Assembly: GCA_014208095.1 (NCBI GenBank)
Contig: JACHMT010000001.1
Span: 186,001 to 250,000 of the forward strand
Direction of reading: 5' to 3'
Length of the DNA stretch: 64,000 nt
Origin: Actinospineispora eucalypti
GTDB lineage: Bacteria; Actinomycetota; Actinomycetes; Mycobacteriales; Pseudonocardiaceae
Shown here: positions 16,805-25,105 of the stretch, piece by piece
Position numbering within the stretch: the first letter of the stretch is position 1
How the letters are laid out: each line of letters opens with the position of its first letter
Position numbers and translations under genes: made by a program
The notes under the pieces: model-generated
Told to the model about the DNA's origin: nothing
Databases searched by the model: none
The model's input: only the letters and a program-made list of their open reading frames with translations

Positions 16805-18448
16805 TCAGTTCTTGCTGACCGGGGCGTAGTCCTCGTTGGTCAGCGGACTTGGTACCAACCCGTGTACGTTCTTGCCCACCACGATGAACGCCGGCCCGGA
16901 GGCCAGCGGCACCGCCGGCAGGTACGTGCTCATCAGGTCCCGGTTGACCTGCTGGTACTCGGTGGCGTGGGAGGCCGGATCCACCGTGCCGTCGGCCTTG
17001 GCGATCTCGGCGAACATGGCCGGGTTGTCGAAGCCGAACTCCGGCTTGAGCCGGCCGAAGAACGTGCCGACGAAGTTGCCCGGGTCGTTGTAGTCGCCGG
17101 TCCAGCCGAGCAGGTGCAGGTCGTGCTTGCCCAGCTTCTGCACGTCGTCCTTGTAGCCGCCGTTCCACGGCTCGGGCACCGGGTTGATCTTGATGCCGAC
17201 CTGGCGCAGGTCCTCGGCGATCACCGCGAAGATGTCCGTCGGGTTGGGCATGTACGGCCGGCTGATCTCGGTCGGGTAGTAGAAGTTCAGGGTCAGGTCG
17301 GACACGCCCGCCGCGGCTAGCAGCGCCTTCGCCTTGTTCGGGTCGTACGGGAAGGCCTGCGGGTCCGGTGCGTACCCGGCGGCGGCCGCCGGCACGAACT
17401 GGTTCGCCACCTCGGCGCCCTCGGGGAACTTGTTGCGCACCAGCGCCTCGCGGTTCACCCCGTAGGCGATCGCCTGGCGCACCCGGATGTCCTTCAGCGC
17501 CGGGTTGTTCTTCTGGTTGATGCCCAGGTAGAGGATGTTGAACGGCTTGCGGGTGAGTACCTGGAAGCCCTCGCCGCGCAGCGCCCCGATGTCGGCGGGG
17601 TTGGGGTAGTCGTAGCCGTCGATGCTGCCGGCCCGCAGCTCCTGCTTGCGGGCGTTCTCGTCCGGGATGATCCGGAAGATCAGCTTGGCGACCTTGGCCT
17701 TCTCGCCCCAGTAGTCGTCGTTGCGCAGCAGGGTGACCACTTGGTTCGTCCGGTCGTAGCTGCCGAACTTGAACGGACCGGTGCCGGTCGGGTGGTCGGT
17801 GGCGTACGCGCCGTAGCTGAACGAGTCGCCGCTCTGGGTCACCGCGTCCGCGTTGTACTGCTTCAGCGCGGTCGGGCTGGAGATCGACAGCGAGTCGAGG
17901 GTGAACGCGGCCGGGAACGCACCCTTGGCCTTGTTCAGGTGCAGCACCGCTTGGTTGGGCGCCGGGGCCTCGCAGCTCTTGTACACCGGGGCGCCGCCGG
18001 CGTCGCCCTCGTTGCGCTTGAAGCCCTCGAAGACGTCCCCGTAGTAGATCATCTGGGACTGCGCCGCCGCGCCCGGCATGTTGAACCAGCGGTCGAAGTT
18101 GGCGCACACCGCGGCGCCGTCGAACGCCGTGCCGTCGTGGAACTTCACGCCCTCGCGGAGGGTGAACGTCCAGGTCCTGCCCTCGTCGCTGGGCGTCCAC
18201 GCGGTGGCCAGGCCGGGCGCCAGCTCGGCGGTTCCGGGCTTGTGCACGATCAGCTGCTCGATCATCTGGTGGTGGATGCGCCGGCTCTCCCCCTCGTCGG
18301 TGAAGATCGGGTCGAACACCTTCGGGGCGCCCGCCGCGCCGAATACGAAGGTGTCTCCGGCGCTCTCGTTACCGCGCTTCGACTCCGCGCAGGACACCAG
18401 CGAGACCGCGAGCAGGCTTGTGGCCAGCCCGACAAGGACGCGTCGCAT
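16805..18448 (-). CDS. Peptide/solute-binding lipoprotein (SBP_bac_5) of the ABC importer
   Basis: A 547-residue extracytoplasmic binding protein. ATG 18448 gives a short basic N-region and lipobox (MRRVLVGLATSLLAVSLVSC), so the mature protein is anchored by a lipidated Cys near residue 20; an in-frame GTG lies three codons upstream. Family landmarks are LAPGLATAWTPSDEGRTWTF, REGVKFHDGTAFDGAAV, the DHPTGTGPFKF segment, RQAIAYGVNREAL and NPDGDYN-like WTGDYNDPGNF. It is the first gene of the importer operon and captures short peptides or similar ligands. Specificity is not readable from sequence. Confidence 0.93.
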   Translation of the reverse strand: MRRVLVGLATSLLAVSLVSCAESKRGNESAGDTFVFGAAGAPKVFDPIFTDEGESRRIHHQMIEQLIVHKPGTAELAPGLATAWTPSDEGRTWTFTLREGVKFHDGTAFDGAAVCANFDRWFNMPGAAAQSQMIYYGDVFEGFKRNEGDAGGAPVYKSCEAPAPNQAVLHLNKAKGAFPAAFTLDSLSISSPTALKQYNADAVTQSGDSFSYGAYATDHPTGTGPFKFGSYDRTNQVVTLLRNDDYWGEKAKVAKLIFRIIPDENARKQELRAGSIDGYDYPNPADIGALRGEGFQVLTRKPFNILYLGINQKNNPALKDIRVRQAIAYGVNREALVRNKFPEGAEVANQFVPAAAAGYAPDPQAFPYDPNKAKALLAAAGVSDLTLNFYYPTEISRPYMPNPTDIFAVIAEDLRQVGIKINPVPEPWNGGYKDDVQKLGKHDLHLLGWTGDYNDPGNFVGTFFGRLKPEFGFDNPAMFAEIAKADGTVDPASHATEYQQVNRDLMSTYLPAVPLASGPAFIVVGKNVHGLVPSPLTNEDYAPVSKN

Positions 18449-18582
18449 GGGTTTCACTCCCCCAGGTGAACGAACGTGATCCGCGCGACAGTAGCCCCGG
18501 TCCCGTACTCGTGGGTAGCCCCCTTTGCCAAGGCTTGACCTAACGATCGGAAACCGCTTACCACCCACCCCGACCCAGTCCC

Positions 18583-18817
18583 GATTCAGTGCGTTCTGGC
18601 GGCTGATTCAGTGTGTTCTGGTGGTTGGTTCAGTGTGTTCTGGTGGTTGGTTCAGTGTGTTCTGGTGGCTGATTCAGTCGATTCCGGCGGCCGAAGTGAC
18701 TGAACCGGTGTGCTGAAGTGACTGAACCGGTCGCCAGAACCCACTGAACCGGCGTGCTGAAGTGACTGAACCAGCCGCCAGAACCCACTGAACCGGCGTG
18801 CTGAAGTGACTGAATCA
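18583..18817. repeat. 22-nt repeat array A: 5 forward then 6 reverse cores
   Basis: Forward cores (GATTCAG or GGTTCAG) start at 18583, 18605, 18627, 18649 and 18671. Reverse cores (ACTGAACC or ACTGAATC) start at 18699, 18721, 18743, 18765, 18787 and 18809. Spacing is exactly 22 bases within each set. The layout folds into a long imperfect hairpin. It occupies most of the gap between recR and the ABC-importer operon (both minus strand), and its last bases contain the recR stop codon. No gene is seen in 18449-18814. Confidence 0.9.
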
Positions 18818-19435
18818 GGTCATGGCGCGGCGGCCGGAGAGGGCGCGGCCGAGGGTTAGTTCGTCGGCGAACTCCAGGTCGCCGCCCATGGGGAGGCCCG
18901 ATGCGAGCCGCGACACCGTTAGGCCGGGGAAGTCGCGGAGCAGGCGCATCAGGTAGGTGGCGGTCGCCTCGCCTTCGGTGTTTGGGTCGGTGGCGACGAT
19001 GATCTCCTTGATGTCCTGCTCGTCGTCGGCCGGGCCGGTGCCGCCGATCCGGGCCACCAGCTGCCGGATGCGCAGCTGGTCGGGGCCGATGCCGGCCAAC
19101 GGGTCCAGCGCGCCGCCCAGCACGTGGTAGCGGCCGCGGAACTCCCGGGTGCGCTCGATGGCCAGCACGTCCTTGGGCTCCTCGACCACGCAGAGCAGCG
19201 TGGCGTCCCGGCGGGCGTCGCGGCAGTAGCGGCAGCGCTCCTCCTCCGACACGTTGCCGCAGACCTCGCAGAACCGCACGCCCTGCTTGATCTTGAGCAG
19301 CACCTCGCGCAGCCGCTCGATGTCGGCCGGTTCGGTGGCGAGCAGGTGGAAGGCGATCCGCTGGGCGCTCTTCGGGCCGATCCCGGGCAGCCGGCCGAGT
19401 TCCTCGATCAGGTCCTGGACCGGTCCCTCGAACAT
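18815..19435 (-). CDS. recR: Recombination protein RecR
   Basis: A 206-residue protein of normal length. It has the helix-hairpin-helix [20 protein letters not shown] (residues 13-32), the zinc finger [16 protein letters not shown] (about 55-70), a TOPRIM domain with [15 protein letters not shown] (about 79-93) and [16 protein letters not shown], and the C-terminal [28 protein letters not shown]. With RecF and RecO it loads RecA at gaps. It is coupled to ebfC, 6 bp downstream of it, as in mycobacteria. Its TGA stop is part of the adjacent 22-nt repeat array. Confidence 0.97.
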   Translation of the reverse strand: MFEGPVQDLIEELGRLPGIGPKSAQRIAFHLLATEPADIERLREVLLKIKQGVRFCEVCGNVSEEERCRYCRDARRDATLLCVVEEPKDVLAIERTREFRGRYHVLGGALDPLAGIGPDQLRIRQLVARIGGTGPADDEQDIKEIIVATDPNTEGEATATYLMRLLRDFPGLTVSRLASGLPMGGDLEFADELTLGRALSGRRAMT

Positions 19436-19441
19436 GGCGGG

Positions 19442-19786
19442 CTATTCCAGGCCGGGCAGGCCGAGCCCGCCGGCCAGCTGGCCGAGCCCGCCGGTCACGC
19501 CGCCCAGCTTCTGCTCCTGTAGTTCCTTGGCGGCACGGTCGGCGTCCTCGATCGCGCCGAGCACCAGGTCCTGCAGGGTCTCGACGTCGTCGGCGTCGAC
19601 CACCTTCGGATCGATCTCCACCTTGCGGAACTCGCCGGCGGCGGTGCGGGTGATCCGGACCAGCCCGTTGCCGGCCTGGCCAACCACCTCGGTCTCGGCC
19701 AGCTCGGCCTGTGCGTCGGCCAGCTGGCGCTGCATCTTCTGCGCCTGCTGCAGAATCAGGTTCATGTCGGGCTGCCCCGGTCTCAT
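19442..19786 (-). CDS. YbaB/EbfC nucleoid-associated protein
   Basis: A 114-residue protein; ATG 19786 gives MRPGQPDMNLILQQAQKMQ, the same N-terminal pattern as mycobacterial homologues. The helical hairpin with AELAETEVVGQAGNGLVRITRTAAGEFRKVEIDP and DVETLQDLVLGAIEDA is diagnostic. Family members bind DNA as tweezers-shaped dimers. The Gly/Leu-rich tail (GGLGQLAGGLGLPGLE) is typical. It is the first gene of an operon with recR and divergent from the amidase gene. Confidence 0.94.
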   Translation of the reverse strand: MRPGQPDMNLILQQAQKMQRQLADAQAELAETEVVGQAGNGLVRITRTAAGEFRKVEIDPKVVDADDVETLQDLVLGAIEDADRAAKELQEQKLGGVTGGLGQLAGGLGLPGLE

Positions 19787-19850
19787 ACCGTCGAGGGTAA
19801 TCGCACCGGTCATCGCCGTGTCGGAGGAGCCAGCCATCCGGGGGCGTGCC

Positions 19851-20660
19851 ATGGTTGGAGCCGTGCGGGCCGTGCGGAATATCAGCGTGTTAGCAGTCGT
19901 CGGCGCCGCGGTCCTGGCCGGTTGTGGTGGACCCCAGGTGGTGCACCCGGGACACGCGGTGGTCTCCTCCGACCTGGGTGACCGAGCCACCCAGGCGGTG
20001 CAAGGGCGGGTCATCGTGCTCGACCCCGGCCACAACGGCGGCAACGCGTCGCACGCCACCGAGATCAACAAGCAGGTGTCCGACGGCCGGGGCGGCACCA
20101 AGGCGTGCAACACCACCGGCACCGCCACCAACGCCGGCTACACCGAGCACGCATTCACCTTCGACGTGGCCCAGCGGGTCGCCGCGGTGCTCCGCGAAAA
20201 GTCCGTCCAGGTGGTCATGACCAGGGACAACGACACCGGCGTCGGGCCCTGCGTTGACGTGCGCGGGAAGGCCGCCGAGCGGGCCGGCGCGGAGGCCATG
20301 GTGTCCATCCACGCGGACGGTTCGTCGCCCGGCGGGCGCGGTTTCCACGTGGCTTACCCGAGCCCGCCGGTGAACGCCGCGCAGGGCGCGCCCTCGCTGG
20401 CCCTGGCCACCGCGCTGCGCGACGGCATGCGCGACTCCGGCCTGCCGCTGTCCACCTACCTGGGCAAGCAGGGGCTGGCCGCGCGCTCCGATCTGGCCGG
20501 GCTGAACCTGGCCACCCGGCCCGTCGCGCTGGTCGAATGCGCCAACATGCGCAACGCGGCCGAGGCGGCGCTGGTCAGCAGCCCGGACGGCCGGCAGCGC
20601 TACGCGCAGGCGATCGCCGCCGGCATCCTCCGCTGGCTGGAGCAGACTCCCCGCTCCTGA
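19851..20660 (+). CDS. N-acetylmuramoyl-L-alanine amidase (Amidase_3), lipoprotein; Rv3717-like
   Basis: About 269 residues from ATG 19851; GTG 19863 and 19872 are alternatives, and all give a signal sequence with lipobox VLAGC (Cys near residue 24 from the ATG). The catalytic domain has VLDPGHNGGN (zinc His), VVMTRDNDTG, MVSIHADGS (second zinc His) and VALVECANMRN (catalytic Glu). It cleaves the lactyl-amide bond between MurNAc and the stem peptide outside the membrane. Gene order next to ebfC-recR matches Rv3717 in M. tuberculosis, which lacks a lipobox as far as I recall, so membrane anchoring may differ. Confidence 0.9.
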   Translation: MVGAVRAVRNISVLAVVGAAVLAGCGGPQVVHPGHAVVSSDLGDRATQAVQGRVIVLDPGHNGGNASHATEINKQVSDGRGGTKACNTTGTATNAGYTEHAFTFDVAQRVAAVLREKSVQVVMTRDNDTGVGPCVDVRGKAAERAGAEAMVSIHADGSSPGGRGFHVAYPSPPVNAAQGAPSLALATALRDGMRDSGLPLSTYLGKQGLAARSDLAGLNLATRPVALVECANMRNAAEAALVSSPDGRQRYAQAIAAGILRWLEQTPRS

Positions 20661-20663
20661 CGC

Positions 20664-20795
20664 CCACATATCGCGGGCAGCCGCAGTCCATGTCGCGGAT
20701 TCGACCACAGTTGGCCGGTTACCAACCCGGCAGAACCCGCGACATGGGGTGGCGGGATCCGCGATATGGGGTGGTGAGGGGCGCGATATGGGTCA
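20664..20795. repeat. 22-nt repeat array B: 2 forward and 3 reverse cores
   Basis: Forward cores CATATCGCGG / CATGTCGCGG start at 20667 and 20689. Reverse cores CGCGACATGGGG / CGCGATATGGGG have their GA(C/T)ATG at 20741, 20763 and 20785. Spacing is exactly 22 bases. The array lies between two convergent genes and would fold into a hairpin. Its core sequence is unrelated to array A although the period is identical. Confidence 0.88.
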
Positions 20796-22043
20796 GCGAC
20801 CGGCCAGGGTGGTGAAGAACCACGCCCATTGCTTGTCCGGCGGCTGGGTGAGGATGGCGCGGACGGCCGGGTCCTCGTGGCCGGCCAGGAAGTCGGACCG
20901 GTCCTTGCCTGCCAGTACTCGGGCGACCAGCCACAGCCGGGCCCGCTCCAGGTAGCCCCGGCGGGCGTCCGTGCCCATGCCGTCCACCAGGCCACCGGCC
21001 AGCGCCCACGCCACGTCCACCGGCTCCGACGAGCTGCGCCCGACCAGGTAGACCTCGGCCTCACCGGGGCCCCGGGCCAGACCGGACTCCACCCAGCCGC
21101 GGACCGGCAGGGTCGGCGGCGCGTCGGCCAGCATGCGGTGGCCGACGTCGGTGTAGTGGCCGAGCAGCGACCCGTGGTCGGTCCACACGCACACCACCCG
21201 GTCGGTGGCGCAGGCGCGCGGGCCGGCGGCGTCGCGGACCCAGGTGGTCTTGGAGCCGTCCACGGTGCCCAGGGTCATCCCGGTGACCAGCAACCCGGCG
21301 GTCAGCGTGACCACCAGTGCGCCCACTCCCCGCCCCGGCCGCACGTCCAGCGCGGCGACCGCCAGCGCGAGCAGCCCGAGCAGCGCGAAAAACAGCGCCT
21401 GCAACACCAGCAGCGACGGGTTCGGCGCCTCCGGGCCACCCAGCCAGCCGTCGCCGAGCACCGTGTAACGGGTGGAGGTCCACTCCTCGTCGGCGGCGAG
21501 CAGGGTCGGCGCCAGGTAACCGAGGAGCACGGCCAACCCGGCCGCCACCGGCAGCAACCGGCGCCGAGCGCCGGCCAGCATCGCCCCGGTGAGCACGCCC
21601 AGCCCGGCGTAGGCGAGCAGCGCGGTGACCGCCGGCAACAGCCAGACCCAGGGGACCGGCGGCGGCCACTGCGGGTTCAACCGGGCCGGCGCGGCGTACG
21701 CGACGGCCAGCACCACGGCGAACCCCGCCAGCGACCACCCCCACACCGACAACCCGGCGCCGGCGCTGGCCCGCACCCGCCGCCGCGCGTCCAGCGCGGC
21801 CGCCAGCATGACGAACGGGAAGAGGAAGATCAGCGCGTCCGTGCAGGTCAGCGTGGTGTTCGCCCAGCTGCTCAGCCACCAGTTGGACGTGTAGAGCACC
21901 CGCCCGACGACCACCGCCGTGCCGATCGGCACCAACCAGCGCGCCGACGACTTCCGGACCAACGCGAACGCCGAGTCGCCGCCCCGGCCGGCCGAGGTCC
22001 CGTTGGGGGGCGCGGCCGGTACCAGGGTCGGGGTGGACGTCAC
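20793..22043 (-). CDS. Conserved multi-pass membrane protein of unknown function
   Basis: A 416-residue protein from GTG 22043, four bases after the dnaX stop, so translationally coupled to dnaX. A first hydrophobic segment (about residues 35-55) is followed by seven or so helices through about residue 255. A C-terminal extracytoplasmic or soluble domain (about 260-416) contains two Cys (RACATDRVVCVWTDHGSLLGHYTDVG) and SGLARGPGEAEVYLVGRS. I do not recognise a family name. Location after dnaX suggests only co-transcription, not shared function. Confidence 0.75.
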   Translation of the reverse strand: MTSTPTLVPAAPPNGTSAGRGGDSAFALVRKSSARWLVPIGTAVVVGRVLYTSNWWLSSWANTTLTCTDALIFLFPFVMLAAALDARRRVRASAGAGLSVWGWSLAGFAVVLAVAYAAPARLNPQWPPPVPWVWLLPAVTALLAYAGLGVLTGAMLAGARRRLLPVAAGLAVLLGYLAPTLLAADEEWTSTRYTVLGDGWLGGPEAPNPSLLVLQALFFALLGLLALAVAALDVRPGRGVGALVVTLTAGLLVTGMTLGTVDGSKTTWVRDAAGPRACATDRVVCVWTDHGSLLGHYTDVGHRMLADAPPTLPVRGWVESGLARGPGEAEVYLVGRSSSEPVDVAWALAGGLVDGMGTDARRGYLERARLWLVARVLAGKDRSDFLAGHEDPAVRAILTQPPDKQWAWFFTTLAGR

Positions 22044-22047
22044 GGCG

Positions 22048-24726
22048 TCACCGGCGCGGTTCGTCCACCGCGCGCGCACCGAGTTGGCTGGCCAACAGCT
22101 CGATCGCCACCTCTTCGGGGTCGCGCCGGCTGACTGGCTCGGCCCCGTCCCGGTCGGCCGAGTAGGCGGCCGCCTCGGCGATCATGTCTTCCTCGTCGTC
22201 CGGAGGCGGTTCGGGCGGGAGCGGCGGATCGTTCGGCCGGGCGGGCCGGGCATTGCGGGTGGGCGCGCGATGCGCCTCGCCGGCGGACTGGCGCGGCGCT
22301 GACCTGGCCGGCGGCGCCGGCGGCTCGCCTCCGGAACCGCCGTTGCCCGCGCTGGGCGCCCGCGTCTGGCCGCCGCCGTCATGCTCGCAGCGAACCCGCC
22401 AGGCCACGCCCAACTCGTCGCGCAGCGCGGTGGCGATCACGTCGGTGTTGCGCTGCTCGGACAGGCGCCGGGCCAGCGGGGCGGCGGCGATGGTGAGCAC
22501 CAGGGTGTCGTTCTCCACCGCGCGCACCGTGGCGTTCATCAACAGCGCGCCGGTGCTGCGGCTGGCCTGTTTCGCGCGGTCCAGGATGCCCGGCCAGACC
22601 CGGCGGACCGCCGCCGCGTCGATGCCGTGCGAGCTGGTGGACGGCGCGGGTTCGACGGGCTCGGCCGGTGGGGCGGAACGCTCGCCGGGCCCGTCGCGTT
22701 CAGCGGAACGCGATGCGGCGGCGCCGGCGGGCTCCGCATATTCGGCGGAACGCGCCGCGTCGCCCGAATTTCCCGCGGAACCTGCGCCGGCTCCCGAGGT
22801 TCCCGCGGAATACGCCGCGTCGCCCGAATTTCCCGCGGAACCTGCGCCGGCTCCCGAAGCTCCCGCGGAATGCGCCGCGTCGCCCGAAGTTCCGGCGGAG
22901 CGTGCGGCGGCGGCCGAAGGTTCGGCGGGACGTGTGGCAGCCGCTGGAGATATGGGGGCGCCCGCGTGGTCGGGGGCTTGCCGGCGTTCGGCGGAACGTC
23001 GCGCTGCACCGGCGTGTTCGGCGTCCGTTGCACCCGGCTCTTGGGCGGAACTGGCCGCGCCGCCCGAGGGGCCAGCGGCGGCGCGTGGGCGTTCAACGGA
23101 ACCTCCCGCAGGCCCGGCGGCTCCCGAAGCGTTGCCGGAACCTTGAACGGTTCCCGCGTGTTCGGCGGAACGCCGCGCGGCGCCCGGATACCCATCGGTC
23201 CCCTGGGCGGCTCCCGGCTCGCCCGCCGAACTCCCGGCGGCGCCCGAGGTCCCGGCAGCGCCCGCCGCCTCGGCGGAACGCCCCGCGGCACCGGAGTGTT
23301 CAGCGGAACGCCCGGAGACGCCCGAGAGCTCAGCCGAACGCCCCGCGGCACCGGAACGCCCCGCGGCAGCGGAGTGTTCAGCGGAACGCCCGGAGACGCC
23401 CGAGAGCTCGGCCGAACGCCCCGCGGCACCGGAACGCCCCGCGGCACCGGAGTGTTCAGCGGAACTACCGGCGGCATCGTCCGACGCGCCGGCCCGCCCG
23501 GACTGGGACGGGCGCTGGAACGTCCGCCCCGGCTGGCCGGCCCCGTCCGAGGAGCTGTCCACCACGATGTCCGCGCGCCGCTCCATACGTTCGAGCCGCT
23601 GCAGCAGGGCGTTGTCCGAGGTGGACGCGGCGGGTAGCAACATCTTCCCGCAGAGCAGCTCCAGCAGCAGCCGGGGCGCGGTGGCGCCGCGCATCTCGGT
23701 GAGCCCGGTGTGCACGATCTCGGCGAACCGGCTCAGCGTGGCCGGCCCCAGCCGTTGCGCCTGGTCGGCCATGCGGGACAGCTCGTCGGCCGGCGCGTCC
23801 ACCAGGCCTCGGCCCGCCGCGTCCGGCACCGCGTCCAGCAGGATCAGGTCGCGCAGCCGGTCCAGGAGGTCGGCGGCGAACCTCCGGGGGTCGTGCCCGG
23901 CCTCGACCAGCCGGTCCACCGTGCTGAACACCGCCGCGCCGTCCTGTGCGGCCAGCGCGTCCACCGCGTCGTCGATCAGCGCGACGTCGGTGACGCCGAG
24001 CAGCGCGACCGCCCGGTCGTAGGTGACGCCTTCCGGCCCGGCGCCGGCGAGTAGCTGATCCAGCACCGAGAGGGTGTCCCGGGCCGACCCCCCGCCGGCC
24101 CGGATGACCAGCGGGTACACCGGCGGCGCGACGATGGCGCCCTCGTCCGCGCAGATCCGTTCCAGCAGGGCGCGCAGCGTGCCGGGCGGGATCAGCCGGA
24201 ACGGGTAGTGGTGGGTGCGCGAGCGGATGGTGGTCAGCACCTTGTCCGGCTCGGTGGTGGCGAACACGAAGACGAGGTGCTCCGGCGGCTCCTCGACGAT
24301 CTTGAGCAGGGCGTTGAAGCCCTGCGTGGTGACCATGTGCGCCTCGTCGACGATGAACACCCGGTAGCGCGACTCGGCGGGCGCGTAGAACGCCCGGTCG
24401 CGCAGCTCGCGGGCGTCGTCCACGCCGCCGTGCGAGGCCGCGTCCAGCTCGATCACGTCGATGTTGCCGGGGCCTTCCGGGGCCAGCGCGATGCACGAAG
24501 GGCACTCCCCGCAGGGGTCCGGCGTCGGCCCGTTCACGCAGTTCAACGAGCGGGCGAGGATGCGCGCGGAGGAGGTCTTGCCGCAGCCGCGCGGCCCGGA
24601 GAACAGGTAGGCATGGCTGACCCGGCCGGCGGACAACGCGGTGCGCAGCGGCTCGGTCACATGTTCTTGCCCGACCACTTCCGCGAAGGTCGCCGGGCGG
24701 TACTTGCGGTACAGAGCCAGCGCCAT
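22048..24726 (-). CDS. dnaX: DNA polymerase III subunit gamma/tau with a very long repetitive linker
   Basis: An 892-residue clamp-loader ATPase, roughly 300 residues longer than typical actinobacterial homologues. ATG 24726 opens MALALYRKYRPATFAEVVGQ. Walker A is GPRGCGKT (44-51), the zinc-module Cys are 63, 72, 75 and 78, Walker B is FIVDEAH (124-130) and sensor 1 is VFATTEPDKV (154-163). Domain III ends near residue 395. Residues about 400-695 are low-complexity Ser/Ala/Gly/Glu repeats, including 26- and 20-residue tandem units. The C-terminal tau domain resumes at IDAAAVRRVWPGILDRAKQAS (about 700-790), and a Pro-rich tail ends the protein. It loads the beta clamp at replication forks. Confidence 0.96.
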   Translation of the reverse strand: MALALYRKYRPATFAEVVGQEHVTEPLRTALSAGRVSHAYLFSGPRGCGKTSSARILARSLNCVNGPTPDPCGECPSCIALAPEGPGNIDVIELDAASHGGVDDARELRDRAFYAPAESRYRVFIVDEAHMVTTQGFNALLKIVEEPPEHLVFVFATTEPDKVLTTIRSRTHHYPFRLIPPGTLRALLERICADEGAIVAPPVYPLVIRAGGGSARDTLSVLDQLLAGAGPEGVTYDRAVALLGVTDVALIDDAVDALAAQDGAAVFSTVDRLVEAGHDPRRFAADLLDRLRDLILLDAVPDAAGRGLVDAPADELSRMADQAQRLGPATLSRFAEIVHTGLTEMRGATAPRLLLELLCGKMLLPAASTSDNALLQRLERMERRADIVVDSSSDGAGQPGRTFQRPSQSGRAGASDDAAGSSAEHSGAAGRSGAAGRSAELSGVSGRSAEHSAAAGRSGAAGRSAELSGVSGRSAEHSGAAGRSAEAAGAAGTSGAAGSSAGEPGAAQGTDGYPGAARRSAEHAGTVQGSGNASGAAGPAGGSVERPRAAAGPSGGAASSAQEPGATDAEHAGAARRSAERRQAPDHAGAPISPAAATRPAEPSAAAARSAGTSGDAAHSAGASGAGAGSAGNSGDAAYSAGTSGAGAGSAGNSGDAARSAEYAEPAGAAASRSAERDGPGERSAPPAEPVEPAPSTSSHGIDAAAVRRVWPGILDRAKQASRSTGALLMNATVRAVENDTLVLTIAAAPLARRLSEQRNTDVIATALRDELGVAWRVRCEHDGGGQTRAPSAGNGGSGGEPPAPPARSAPRQSAGEAHRAPTRNARPARPNDPPLPPEPPPDDEEDMIAEAAAYSADRDGAEPVSRRDPEEVAIELLASQLGARAVDEPRR
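22741..22890 (-). repeat. 60-nt tandem repeat in dnaX linker
   Basis: The blocks beginning at 22741 and 22801 are nearly identical over 60 bp, and a third partial copy starts at 22861. Read as protein the unit is 20 residues of the form SAGxSGxGAGSAGNSGDAA. The near-identity at synonymous sites points to recent duplication. Confidence 0.88.
23294..23475 (-). repeat. 78-nt tandem repeat in dnaX linker
   Basis: The motif GAGTGTTCAGCGGAAC recurs at 23294, 23372 and 23450, spaced exactly 78 bp, with near-identical sequence between. The encoded unit is 26 residues built from SAEHSGAAGRSGAAGRSAEL and SGVSGR. More diverged copies extend the low-complexity region to about 22640-23530. Confidence 0.9.
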
Positions 24727-24828
24727 ATTCACCCACCCCGCCGGCTGTGCCGGCTCGCCGTTCCCGACAACGGCCGAGGCTACCCGGCGGCCCTGACGAG
24801 ACCGCGGGGCAGGGTGACCCGGACATAA

Positions 24829-24917
24829 GGGGACCCCGCGCACCCGACAGAGCCCGTTGACCCTTGCTGCCTTCCGGCCCTGGGGGAGTTCACAGGATGG
24901 ACGCCGCGCGGGGTCCA
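24829..24917 (-). ncRNA. ffs: Bacterial signal recognition particle RNA (small type)
   Basis: Read on the minus strand, the RNA starts GGACCCCGCGCGG and ends CGCGGGGTCCCC, forming a long terminal helix. The centre contains the universally conserved apical region, CAGGGCCGGAAGGCAGCAAGG, with a GGAA tetraloop and the flanking asymmetric internal loop that binds Ffh. About 89 nt. It lies just upstream of dnaX in the same direction, next to tRNA-Ser, an arrangement known from other actinobacteria. The ends are estimates from pairing. Confidence 0.93.
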
Positions 24918-24999
24918 TCGCCCAGTGTAGTGGTTGGCCGCGCGCGGCGTCAGCACGCCTTGGCGAAAGCCGCCAGAAGCGGCCGGTACACTCTGCGGC

Positions 25000-25089
25000 G
25001 GAGGATTCGCCTAGTGGCCTATGGCGCACGCTTGGAAAGCGTGTTGGGTGTTATAGCCCTCGCGGGTTCGAATCCCGCATCCTCCGCCA
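25000..25089 (+). tRNA. tRNA-Ser (GGA)
   Basis: The acceptor arms GGAGGAT (25000-25006) and ATCCTCC (25079-25085) pair perfectly, followed by discriminator G and an encoded CCA (25087-25089). The anticodon loop TTGGAAA gives anticodon GGA (25034-25036), flanked by CACGC/GCGTG. A long variable arm typical of class II tRNA-Ser and a standard T arm (CGGGTTCGAATCCCG) follow. It decodes UCC and UCU. Confidence 0.97.
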
Positions 25090-25105
25090 AAGGAGTGCGG
25101 GCGGT

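Noticed and set aside
18583..18817. Possible CRISPR array
   Set aside because: The period is 22 nt with only 9-10 variable bases, units invert halfway, and no cas genes are near; CRISPR repeats alone are usually longer than this whole unit.
22184..23702. Several long plus-strand frames rich in Arg/Pro or Gly opposite dnaX
   Set aside because: They are antisense reflections of the dnaX repeats and lack ribosome binding sites or non-repetitive domains.
25000..25089. tRNA-Ser as integration site of a mobile element
   Set aside because: No integrase, duplicated tRNA 3' end or atypical composition is seen on either side.
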